Of a stretch of DNA of 61,398 nt, positions 42,183-50,731 are shown piece after piece. A program made the position numbers and the translations under genes. This DNA comes from an uncultured Lachnospiraceae bacterium (GTDB taxonomy: Bacteria; Bacillota; Clostridia; Lachnospirales; Lachnospiraceae). The stretch lies in NCBI GenBank assembly GCA_910585825.1, contig CAJUEY010000015.1, positions 1 to 61,398 on the forward strand, given 5' to 3'. How positions within the stretch are numbered: position 1 is the stretch's first letter; each line of letters starts with the position of its first letter. The notes under the pieces are model-generated. The model had not been told where the DNA came from, made no database searches, and was given only the letters and a program-made list of their open reading frames with translations.

Positions 42183-44924
42183 CTAAAAAATGCTTATTTT
42201 CTTTGTTTTATCTGTGTCTTGCGTCGTCTCTGCCTCTCCCGTTTGGCCCTCCGTACCTTCTGTTTCCGTATTTATGGCTCCCTGCGGCGTCAGAGGTGTC
42301 TGCGGTGTTTGAGGCATCTGCGATGTTTGAGGCGTCTGCGGTGTTTGAGGCGTCTGTGGGGTCTGCGGCGTCTGCGGTGTGACGCTGTCAATATTGTAAA
42401 TGGAATTGTCAATGGTAATTTCCACGATATTGGAACTATATCTTGGAGTAAGCGTTCCGTCCGGCAGTTTTGCCCTCAGGCAGAAACTGTAAGTCTGTCC
42501 CGGTGCAAAATGAATTCCATTAAATTCATTTACACGATAAGCAGGTTCTCCCACACCAATTGCAATCCGCGTGAAAGCTTCTGTAGAAGAGGCGGCAGAT
42601 GCTTTGCAGAATACCCGGTAATCATTTACGCCCGGCCATCCCGTCCATTCCAGAACCACCTGTCCGTTTTCTATTTTTGCAGTCAATCCCATAAGCGACT
42701 GTTTCCCTGCAGGGTCAGAAAAATTACTATAACGATTCACGCCGCCCACCGTCAAATAAGAACGGACTTTATAATAATAAGTAACGCCCGGCGTAAGATT
42801 CTTATCCGTATAAGTATGTTTCGCCCTGTCCACGGCGGCTATGCGCTCATATGTTCCATTTACTGCTGTAGAACGCCATACCTCAAAGCCGCTTACATCT
42901 GTCATTGTCTTCCATACAACTTTGATCGTATTTCCATTTACTACCCAGTTTGCCGTATTAAATACAGGAGTTCCGGCTGTTACGGCAATCGCTGCAGCAT
43001 CGGAAAATGCGCCGTATATTTTCACTCTCTTTGCAGGATTTCCTGATTTTGGAGCCTCTTTATACATTCGTACCTGATACCGGTAAGTACTTCCGTTCGA
43101 CAGTTTCTGATCCAGATAAGTTACCGTCGAATTGCCGGAAATTGTCTTCAGTAATTTGCCGTCCCGGTAAATTTCATATCCGTCTCCCGAATTCATTTTA
43201 TTCCAGGTCAGCTGAATGGAATTCGCAGATGCAGATTCAATTTTGGTAATAGCTCCCTTTTGCAGTCTGGAAGGCATCTTGCTGCACATAGTTCGTTTAA
43301 ATCCTGCAATCTTCTTCCAGTTTGAAATATTCGTATACTTCACCAGAGGATCGGTAAATGCAAAGGATTCTTTGGTGTCAATATATTGGAAAACACTCCA
43401 GATCAGCCGTTTCACATGCCACTCGTTGCACAGTCCCCAGCGATAGCCCTGGCTTATCTCGTCAGGATGATCAAATTCCCTGCCGTAAATAAATGATTCA
43501 ATCATATTATTTCCTTCACAGATATAATAAGCATAAGCATAAGCCGCCGCCTGAACCTCTTCTCCTCTGCTGGAATTGAAGGACTGCTCGGAAAGCATGA
43601 CTGTACATTTTTTTCCGTATTTCTTCTTGGCATAATCCGTAAGCACTTTTATATTTTTAAAATTCACGATTTTGGACGTAGTGGAATTTTTAGCGTCTGT
43701 ATCATCCCAGAAAACAGGATCTGACATTCCCTGAGGATATGCATGCCAGGCAATCTGAAAATTAATTTTGCCATAAGCTTTAATTTTTTCACAGAATTTA
43801 TCCGCTACTGCCTTTGACGTAAAGTATCGTTTCCCCGAACCGTCTGCATCCAAATTCCAGCGGTTGTCCAGACTGATGTAGACTTTTGCATTTTTGTTCA
43901 CGCTTTTTACTGCATTATAACAGATACGATAGGATCTTACATAATTGGCCATATAAGCGTCCAGGCTTTTGTTGCCGCCGTAATTCCAGATACAGTTGCT
44001 GTTTACCTCATTGCCTAAAATCCAGCCGCACACCAGATTCTGCTGCGTTCCGTACCGTTTGGCAAGATAAGTCATGATCGCCTCAAAGGTCTGGCAGCCT
44101 TCTTTGGAAGATGTTTTCACAGAAGAAAACAACGTATAAGAATATCCGCCAAACTGCATTGCCTTTGTCCCTGCAGAGCCGGCGTCTTTTGGCAAAAGAA
44201 GAATCACAGTCACCCTTACGCCCGCCGCATTGTATGCCTGCACCAGTTCGTCGTTCTGCCTGATTATGTCTGCATCCAGATAATACGTTTTGTTCTTGTA
44301 TGTAAAAGCTGTCTTATGAATCGCTTTGCTGTTCAAAAGAGAATTCAAAGTCCAGTTAACGACTGCATGCTTTGTACCGATTTCAAGAGAATCAGACAAT
44401 TCCTCTACCTGCAGACCCTTTTTGGAATGAACTGCCGGGCCGCTCCCTTTATAGGTCGCAAGCACTTCCGGATTCGTAATATATTTTACATTACTGGCAA
44501 TCTGATATTTCTTACCTGATTTATATGCTACGGCAAACTTCTGATACAGCATAGATTCCGTATAATTTACTTTAAATTTTACCGTTCCCTTTTTATTTTT
44601 AACGGATGCAAGAGGCGCAGCCTTTTTCTTTCCGTTTTCAGAAACATTGGCATTGAGATTTAAAAGGTATAATTTTGATCCTTTGGGTTTGCTCTTTACT
44701 TTGGCCTTAACGGTAATCTGGCTGCCGGCGGCGTTTAATTTACAGGTATTGATCGTAACCTTCTTGTCTGCCGCCTGCAGCGAAACGGGATTTCCAAACA
44801 TCATGATACCTCCCGCCAACAATATACATATCAACATATATTTTATAAAACCGCTCCGTAGGAGTCTGTCCTGACAGAATGCCCGGCCGGCATCTTTTCT
44901 GATATCTTTGCATCCTTTAAACAT
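42183..44924 (-). CDS. Secreted glycoside-hydrolase-like protein (DUF5722-like TIM barrel) with FN3 repeats
   Basis: The 913-residue protein has a long N-terminal signal region (hydrophobic core about 27-48), a beta-rich domain (about 55-150) and a TIM-barrel-like domain (about 170-560). Two candidate catalytic glutamates fit the GH-A clan: Glu306 in CGWILGNEVNS and Glu446 in VMLSEQSFNS. FN3-like repeats lie at about 575-855. A PQT repeat and polar tail end the protein without an LPxTG motif. The barrel resembles DUF5722 proteins of unknown substrate. The ATG at 44924 has GAGG seven bases upstream. It may trim or remodel the polysaccharide made by the neighbouring genes. Confidence 0.78.
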   Translation of the reverse strand: MFKGCKDIRKDAGRAFCQDRLLRSGFIKYMLICILLAGGIMMFGNPVSLQAADKKVTINTCKLNAAGSQITVKAKVKSKPKGSKLYLLNLNANVSENGKKKAAPLASVKNKKGTVKFKVNYTESMLYQKFAVAYKSGKKYQIASNVKYITNPEVLATYKGSGPAVHSKKGLQVEELSDSLEIGTKHAVVNWTLNSLLNSKAIHKTAFTYKNKTYYLDADIIRQNDELVQAYNAAGVRVTVILLLPKDAGSAGTKAMQFGGYSYTLFSSVKTSSKEGCQTFEAIMTYLAKRYGTQQNLVCGWILGNEVNSNCIWNYGGNKSLDAYMANYVRSYRICYNAVKSVNKNAKVYISLDNRWNLDADGSGKRYFTSKAVADKFCEKIKAYGKINFQIAWHAYPQGMSDPVFWDDTDAKNSTTSKIVNFKNIKVLTDYAKKKYGKKCTVMLSEQSFNSSRGEEVQAAAYAYAYYICEGNNMIESFIYGREFDHPDEISQGYRWGLCNEWHVKRLIWSVFQYIDTKESFAFTDPLVKYTNISNWKKIAGFKRTMCSKMPSRLQKGAITKIESASANSIQLTWNKMNSGDGYEIYRDGKLLKTISGNSTVTYLDQKLSNGSTYRYQVRMYKEAPKSGNPAKRVKIYGAFSDAAAIAVTAGTPVFNTANWVVNGNTIKVVWKTMTDVSGFEVWRSTAVNGTYERIAAVDRAKHTYTDKNLTPGVTYYYKVRSYLTVGGVNRYSNFSDPAGKQSLMGLTAKIENGQVVLEWTGWPGVNDYRVFCKASAASSTEAFTRIAIGVGEPAYRVNEFNGIHFAPGQTYSFCLRAKLPDGTLTPRYSSNIVEITIDNSIYNIDSVTPQTPQTPQTPQTPQTPQTSQMPQTPQTPLTPQGAINTETEGTEGQTGEAETTQDTDKTKKISIF
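42282..42377 (-). repeat. 9-base tandem repeat encoding Pro-Gln-Thr units
   Basis: About eleven consecutive 9-base units encode PQT, with a few substitutions (SQM, PLT). The codons alternate (CCG CAG ACG, CCT CAA ACA), which suggests an 18-base duplication unit. Change in copy number would keep the frame and only alter spacer length. Confidence 0.85.
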
Positions 44925-45101
44925 ATACAATCCTCTTTCTATCTTATCTTCTCTTCTGCATGATACAGTTAAAATCCACTCTTCACAAACTCACGAACCA
45001 ACAAATCCGTTTCGATCCCACGAAACAATCCTCCAATTTTTCTCTGTTGATTTTATCTTTTTATTTTACGATCAATCAATGAAATACACATTAAAATGGC
45101 G

Positions 45102-46046
45102 TTATGAATCAAATAACTTTGCTTTGTAAACGCCTTGCTCCACAAGCCTGTGAATCGCCTCTATGACTCCCGGCTTATCTTCCTGATAGGTCACGCCAAA
45201 CCACTTATCCTGTGTCTCTAATACTTTTACAGACGCCCGTTTTTCCTGCAGCAGCTGATCTATAATCCGCGGAAGAAGATATTCTGATTTCAAATCATCC
45301 GGCTTCCGTTCCGATAAAAACTGCCGGAACCCCCGCTCTAATTCATCAAAGAAATCCGGCTGCAGCCCCCACATATTCATGGATACATGCTGATGCTCCG
45401 ATACGGACACCGGTCTGCCGTATTCATCTTGAGCCGTCATGACGCCGTTTTTATTTTTGATCTCATAAGTTTCTGTTACCTTGATTAAATTTCCCTGCCT
45501 GTCCACTTCGCAGACGCCCCTCGTTACGCCGCCGTTTTCACTTAAGGTATTGTTCAGGATAAAACCCGCCATACAGATATCATAGAATGCCTTATGAGAA
45601 TTTTTGTTTTTGTCTGCTCCCGCATGAGAGGCAAGGTAGTCGTGCAGTTTGACAAATGCTTCTTTCCCGTAATAATCATCTGCATTAATCACTGCAAAAG
45701 GATTGTCTGTCAGTCCTTTTGCTGCCAAAACTGCCTGCCCCGTTCCCCAGGGTTTCGTCCTTCCTTTGGGCAGTGAAAATCCTGCCGGCAGATCGGAAAG
45801 CTCCTGAAAGGCATATTTCGTGGGAATGATCTTTGCGATCCGGTTTCCGATGATCTCTTTAAAATCCGCTTCCAGATCATGGCGGATAATAAAAAGCACT
45901 TCGTCAAAGCCTGCTTCTATCGCATCATAAATCGAATAGTCTATAATAATTTCTCCGCCCGGCCCTACCGGCGTCAGCTGCTTGATCCCTTCTCCGAAAC
46001 GGCTGCCAAGGCCGGCTGCCATGATTGCAAGTGTCGTTTTCGTCAT
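45102..46046 (-). CDS. Sugar-phosphate nucleotidyltransferase (NTP transferase family)
   Basis: The 314-residue protein has an N-terminal pyrophosphorylase signature (MAAGLGSRFGEGIKQLTPVG) and a metal/substrate strand INADDYYG near residue 120, but lacks an obvious acyltransferase or left-handed helix domain. The family joins a sugar-1-phosphate to a nucleotide and feeds glycan synthesis. The sugar cannot be assigned; relatives are often called uridylyltransferases or are unassigned. It has its own promoter and AAAGGAGG site, so it is transcribed apart from the right module. It may be read together with the glycosidase-like gene. Confidence 0.85.
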   Translation of the reverse strand: MTKTTLAIMAAGLGSRFGEGIKQLTPVGPGGEIIIDYSIYDAIEAGFDEVLFIIRHDLEADFKEIIGNRIAKIIPTKYAFQELSDLPAGFSLPKGRTKPWGTGQAVLAAKGLTDNPFAVINADDYYGKEAFVKLHDYLASHAGADKNKNSHKAFYDICMAGFILNNTLSENGGVTRGVCEVDRQGNLIKVTETYEIKNKNGVMTAQDEYGRPVSVSEHQHVSMNMWGLQPDFFDELERGFRQFLSERKPDDLKSEYLLPRIIDQLLQEKRASVKVLETQDKWFGVTYQEDKPGVIEAIHRLVEQGVYKAKLFDS

Positions 46047-46082
46047 AGGATGCCTCCTTTGTATTTTGGGCTTGGTATATAT

Positions 46083-46111
46083 ACTATAGCAGAAAACGGC
46101 GGGAATTGCAA
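46083..46111 (-). promoter_or_regulatory. Promoter of the nucleotidyltransferase gene
   Basis: Minus-strand TTGCAA (46106-46111), 17 bases, then TATAGT (46083-46088) with an extended TG. It lies between the right glycan module and the nucleotidyltransferase, close to the composition change at about 46.1 kb. Confidence 0.72.
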
Positions 46112-46189
46112 AAGAAGTGTTTGCTGCGGAATTTCCATGTCAATGTGTAATCATGTGAAAGGGAAAATTGTCCCTACGGCGGAAAATTC

Positions 46190-48073
46190 CTAAGGGATTG
46201 CGGATACATACGATGTGAAGTGCGCAGACTGCGACAAAACGCTTTTTGTCATTTTTCGTTCATACATTCTAACAGGATAATATGCATCATCTATCCTTAT
46301 TTTCAAAGTATAATTTTTATTTACAAACTCATTAAACCGATATTCCGGCTCATCAATACTTAAATGATCGTCTCTGCCCGTATCAATATAAATTATTTTA
46401 TCCGGTATGCAATTCATAACAGTAAAATAAGATCTATATTGTACATCATAATTAAATCCATATGAATAAAGCGAAATATCCCAGGTTGAAGGTGTACAGG
46501 CATTCGCCTCTGTCATAAGATATGCAAACGGAACTACTTCCATAAACAAAACATTATCTTTTTTATCTGTAATTTTCCGTATCGTATCTTCTATTTCTAA
46601 TAATCCTTCTGCTCTTTCCTGTGTGGTATACAATCCCTTATATACCCCGCTGCTGATTTTGTAATTCATCTCTTTCAAAGGCGCTTCCCGATAAACGTAA
46701 CCATACAAATTTGATCCAATCCCCATAAAAAGCAGACAAAAGATGCAAAAGCAAGCTGTATACGCCAGGTACCTTATCTTATTGTAAAAAATCTGCGCGA
46801 AATAATATAAATTCAACAAAATATATGCCATCACTGCTCCCATCAAAGAATAGCAGCGACTGGAATATCCGCCTAATGCCAAAATGCCGGCATTAAAAAT
46901 CCAACAACAGGATGAAATCTCTGCAAAAAAACAAAACCATTTTAACCGTGTCGGAATATCTTTTTTATAAATCAGATAAAAGGGCAGTATAAACGCCGCC
47001 GGTAATGTTAAATATTGTTCACTCACTGCAAATGCGCCATTTAAAAAAGCCTGGCGAAAAAATAAATACACATAAGAAACCCCATAAGAAGCCAGAAAAA
47101 TATTTATTATTGTACCACTGTTAATATTTAATCTGCCATGATTTTCGCTTTTTTTCCTCCAACAAATAATAACATACACTGCTATTCCCAAAAATGCGAT
47201 TCCTATTGTCCATCGAATATTAAACTGCAGAACATCCCATATTCCATATAATTGCCTGTTAATAGTTGTTAAGATAGACCCATTATTTTCTTCTAATGCA
47301 AAATAAGGATTTTGATTAAGAACCATATCTATTCCATATAAAAATCCTTTTAATCCTCTTTTTAACAAAAGGCTGAAAAATATGACAAATGCAAATAAGC
47401 CTCCGGAAATTGTATAGCAAAAAGAAATTCTGTGTTTTATCCCAGTCCTGCACTCCGCCAAAAACAACAAAATAACGCTTGCTATACAATAAAGAATCTG
47501 CGAAGGATGTGCAACTGCACACGCGCACGCGCATAATCCGGCACAAATTGTATAATACAGACATTTCTTACTGTTTTTCTCTTCTAATACAGAAGAAAAT
47601 GCAAAAGCAAGAAAAATGTCACTCATGATCAGAAACGCCACAGATCCGGTTCCATACGAAAATGTAAAAATATTGAATCCCTGTTCCATAATATAAGCAG
47701 ATCCGGCAATCGCTAAGAAAACAGGTTTTACTTCTTTTCTTAACAACAAAAACAAACTCAGAACAATCACCAGTTTAAAAAGAAAAAACAGGCACCTTCC
47801 ATATAAAATAATTCCAGCTGTACTTCCACCTGTTACAATAAGAAACAGTTTTATAAATGGATACATAAGAATGACAAATGTTGGCGACTGTGACCATGTA
47901 TCAGAAATTGGAACAGCTCCTTTGACCGTAATGTATGCTTCACTGATACTAAAACATTCATCTGTAATTTCCGCCCCCCAAAAAATACGATAAAAATAAA
48001 GACTCGCAGCGCCTAAAAATATCACTATTGTTATTATCCATTCAACATGACTCCATGTATTTTCTTTCTTCAT
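46190..48073 (-). CDS. Polytopic membrane protein, GT-C (PMT/GT39-like) candidate
   Basis: The 627-residue protein has about twelve membrane segments. The first outer loop reads FWGAEITDECFSISEAY, with acidic residues placed as in GT-C transferases, and a C-terminal outer domain (about 510-627) follows. It is probably a membrane glycosyltransferase using a polyprenyl-linked donor, though no close family member is recognised. It begins three bases after the methyltransferase stop and ends the right-hand module. Base composition is AT-rich like its upstream neighbours. Confidence 0.7.
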   Translation of the reverse strand: MKKENTWSHVEWIITIVIFLGAASLYFYRIFWGAEITDECFSISEAYITVKGAVPISDTWSQSPTFVILMYPFIKLFLIVTGGSTAGIILYGRCLFFLFKLVIVLSLFLLLRKEVKPVFLAIAGSAYIMEQGFNIFTFSYGTGSVAFLIMSDIFLAFAFSSVLEEKNSKKCLYYTICAGLCACACAVAHPSQILYCIASVILLFLAECRTGIKHRISFCYTISGGLFAFVIFFSLLLKRGLKGFLYGIDMVLNQNPYFALEENNGSILTTINRQLYGIWDVLQFNIRWTIGIAFLGIAVYVIICWRKKSENHGRLNINSGTIINIFLASYGVSYVYLFFRQAFLNGAFAVSEQYLTLPAAFILPFYLIYKKDIPTRLKWFCFFAEISSCCWIFNAGILALGGYSSRCYSLMGAVMAYILLNLYYFAQIFYNKIRYLAYTACFCIFCLLFMGIGSNLYGYVYREAPLKEMNYKISSGVYKGLYTTQERAEGLLEIEDTIRKITDKKDNVLFMEVVPFAYLMTEANACTPSTWDISLYSYGFNYDVQYRSYFTVMNCIPDKIIYIDTGRDDHLSIDEPEYRFNEFVNKNYTLKIRIDDAYYPVRMYERKMTKSVLSQSAHFTSYVSAIP

Positions 48074-48076
48074 TTT

Positions 48077-48805
48077 TTATTCCATTCTCTGTTTTCTTAC
48101 CGCAATCCACTCCACCGTACATGGAGTTAATTTCGTCGGCACTTTTCTCCTTAAAAGCCATATTGTGCTTCCGACATCCACAATTTGCGATGATAAAATT
48201 GTTCCCAGATTCATTTCTCTCACTAATTTCAATAAAGACTGCGGGCTATACTGGTATACTGTGTCAAATTTCACCAATCTAAAAAACGCCTGCATTACCG
48301 GATATAAAATTCTTTCTATTTTCTCAAACCACGAAACCACTGTAGACTCAACAATCAAAAGTTTCCCATCTGGTTTTAATATCCTCATGCATTCCATTAA
48401 CGCCTGCTTTACATTATGATTTGTTGTTGCAAAATTATGTCCTGCCAAATGATGCAAAACGCATTGCAGAATAACTGCATCATATGTTCCATCTTCTATT
48501 TCTGTCAGATGCAGTACATTTCCCTCTTTAAATCCTATATTTTTCACATCTTTGTATTTCTCTACAGCCGTCCTGCTTAAAGATAAGTCAATACAATCAA
48601 GCTTCGCAAAGTTTCCTGTTTTATAATTTATCACACCGCCGTTTCCTATATCAGCTACAACGGAGCAATCCGCCAGTTCCCGGTTAAGCAGCATTGCTGC
48701 ATTCTTATAAAATGTCGGCTGAATGGACAACGCTTCCTCTGCATATTCATCTGCAATTTTATCCCAATAGATATTTTCATTATCATCTTCCTGTATCATT
48801 TTCAT
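48077..48805 (-). CDS. Class I SAM-dependent methyltransferase
   Basis: The 242-residue protein has a class I methyltransferase core, VVADIGNGGVINY at about 48-60 (the usual GCGTG loop is replaced by GNGGV), DCIDLS, and YDAVILQCVLHHL. A late GKLLIVEST strand follows. It may O- or N-methylate a sugar or lipid-linked unit in the right module. Its ATG overlaps the preceding methyltransferase by four bases, so the two are coupled. Confidence 0.85.
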   Translation of the reverse strand: MKMIQEDDNENIYWDKIADEYAEEALSIQPTFYKNAAMLLNRELADCSVVADIGNGGVINYKTGNFAKLDCIDLSLSRTAVEKYKDVKNIGFKEGNVLHLTEIEDGTYDAVILQCVLHHLAGHNFATTNHNVKQALMECMRILKPDGKLLIVESTVVSWFEKIERILYPVMQAFFRLVKFDTVYQYSPQSLLKLVREMNLGTILSSQIVDVGSTIWLLRRKVPTKLTPCTVEWIAVRKQRME

Positions 48806-49548
48806 TCTTTTTCTTCTCCTCGTTTTGCTAAAACAATAATGGATAATCCGTATGGAAATCTTTTATGCTTTGAAATACGCCTTTTTTCACAGGAAAAAAT
48901 TTTATAAAGCAACGTATTAAAAACAGAATTGCCAGAATTATACTCAATTGTACTATTTTTATCAATCTTCAATATTTTTGTAAGAAACCGAACAATAACG
49001 GCCGGAAAAAAAAGATAGAAATTATAATAGCTTTGATATTCTATGACAAAACCTGCTTTTTCCAAAAGTTCTGCCAGTTCTTTTCTATTGTAACGGCGAT
49101 AATGCATATTATTAATATCATTCTGAGACCATAGCCGTTGAAATGCCGGAACTGTAAAGATCGCATATCCTCCCGGTTTCATTGTTCTGTAAATATTCTC
49201 TATGGCTGCTCTGTCATTCTTCACATGTTCAATAATATCCAAAGCAAATACCACATCCAAATTATTCTGCAAATCTGTTCGTTCTTCATTGAGATCAAGC
49301 TGCACTAATTTCCCTTTGAACTTTCCTCTGCAATAATCCAATGCATGTTCAGAGTAATCATATCCAATGGCATTCCCGTATGTCTCCAGCTCCTTTAAGA
49401 ACAGGCCGCATCCACAGCCGAAATCTGCAATTTTTATATCACCTTCCAAATATGGTTTGGCCAATGAAAGAACGATTTCTCTCTTGGATTTAAACCACCA
49501 ATGATATAACTCTGTTTCATTCATTTGATCGTACATTTCTTTTTGCAC
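48802..49548 (-). CDS. Class I SAM-dependent methyltransferase (Methyltransf_12/23-like)
   Basis: The 248-residue enzyme has IADFGCGCGLFLKELE at about 40-55, YDYSEHALDYC, VVFALDIIEHVKND and MKPGGYAIFTVPAF. These are typical of UbiG-like methyltransferases in polysaccharide loci. The hydrophobic segment near 185 may associate with membrane. The start appears to be a GTG at 49548, with GAGG ten bases upstream; an ATG five codons later is an alternative. The substrate is unknown. Confidence 0.88.
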   Translation of the reverse strand: MQKEMYDQMNETELYHWWFKSKREIVLSLAKPYLEGDIKIADFGCGCGLFLKELETYGNAIGYDYSEHALDYCRGKFKGKLVQLDLNEERTDLQNNLDVVFALDIIEHVKNDRAAIENIYRTMKPGGYAIFTVPAFQRLWSQNDINNMHYRRYNRKELAELLEKAGFVIEYQSYYNFYLFFPAVIVRFLTKILKIDKNSTIEYNSGNSVFNTLLYKIFSCEKRRISKHKRFPYGLSIIVLAKRGEEKE

Positions 49549-49595
49549 TTTTGTTCAACCTCATAATTATATATTCTTCCAAAATTTTTGCTGCC

Positions 49596-50698
49596 TTATT
49601 GTTTTTTTTGAATAAAATTTTCTGCCTTTTTTCTAATCGGTTTATCAAAAAATTCATATATTAAAATGGATAATGCCAGGCATATACTAAACGAAATCAT
49701 AATTTTATATCTATTTCTGCTTAAATGAAGCAGTTTCATCACTCGTGATGAAACCTTCCACAAAAATAACTGAATCAAAAAGAAATAATATGAAATCGTA
49801 CTAAAATATAATAATATTCTGCTGTTTTCCAAAAATCTGTTTCTGACAAAAAAGGAAAGAATGATCATGCCGGCGATAATCGGTATACAGAATATAATCT
49901 TAAAAAACACAAGCCGGCCAAATCTGTAACATCCTGCTATAACAAATATTCCCAATAACAAACATAAAACTGTTGCCGGCATCTTTTTCTTCCTTAGTTC
50001 TTCTTTCCAATCTATATTCCGGGTAAGAATTGCTGCAAGCAGGGAGCCAAAAGCAAACTCCAATCCCCTGAAAAACGGATTTGCATAATTTCCCTCTAAT
50101 TGAAACCGATTGACTACAAAATAGGAATATACACATATAAAATATACAATCCCAATCAATATCCCCTGTGTTTTTACAGACGTCTTCTTAAGTATCCCAT
50201 GAATTAAGGGATATATAAAATAACAGATGAGAATACAGCTGACAAACCATGTTCCACCGTTATGTACAACCCCAAAAAGAGTATTATATGCTGATTGTAT
50301 GCCAAGCAATTCAATCGGAGTCAGAAAAATCCAATCCGCAAGCATTTTTCGATTAAATATAAGCCAGATGATATGGATCAGATAATATGCCGGAAGGATA
50401 GAGATCATTCTTTTCATATAAAACAAAATCAATCCGTTCTTTTCAAATATTTTGCAATTCCGATTAACGTAATAAAGAGAAAAACCAGATAAAACAAAAA
50501 AACATGTCATGACAGGAGCGGTCAGTTCTATCAAGACATTATTTACCCCCCCCCATACGAACATCCATACATTGTCACAGAATGCCTTCCATAAATCAGC
50601 AATGCGCAAATAATTCTCATAATATCCAAACCAAATATTCTGTGGGTATCCGATTTTTTCTGGCTTATTAGGTTTATACTCCGGCTTTCCATCTCCAT
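49596..50698 (-). CDS. Acyltransferase 3 (OafA-like), out of frame at a G9 tract (OFF as sequenced)
   Basis: Two frames together encode one protein. From the ATG at 50698 the first frame gives 51 residues, including RIFGLDIMRIICALLIYGRHS, the classic acyltransferase-3 start with its conserved His, and stops just after GGG at the poly-G tract. The second frame continues the family sequence (VNNVLIELTAPVMTCFFVLSGF) with about ten membrane segments to 49596. With G10 or G7 instead of G9, the two join as 367 or 366 residues, the normal length. The product would O-acylate a sugar of the surface polymer. GGAG lies ten bases before the ATG, 33 bases after the polymerase gene. Either a phase-variable gene in the OFF state, a mutation or a sequencing error. 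Confidence 0.82.
50546..50554 (-). repeat. G9 homopolymer tract inside the acyltransferase gene
   Basis: Nine consecutive C on the plus strand, read as G on the coding strand. Upstream frame: TAT GGG GGG GGG TAA. Downstream frame: GTA AAT AAT. A tract length of 3n+1 gives an open gene. It lies 145 bases inside the gene, typical of contingency loci. Confidence 0.95.
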
Positions 50699-50731
50699 AT
50701 CAACTACTCTCCATCCATTTTTTCACTTGTT

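Noticed and set aside
42219..43046. Plus-strand frame (275 codons) opposite the FN3 end of the glycosidase-like gene
   Set aside because: The start consists of the mirrored PQT repeat (RCLRRLR pattern) and the rest has Cys/Arg/Ile bias; it is a shadow.
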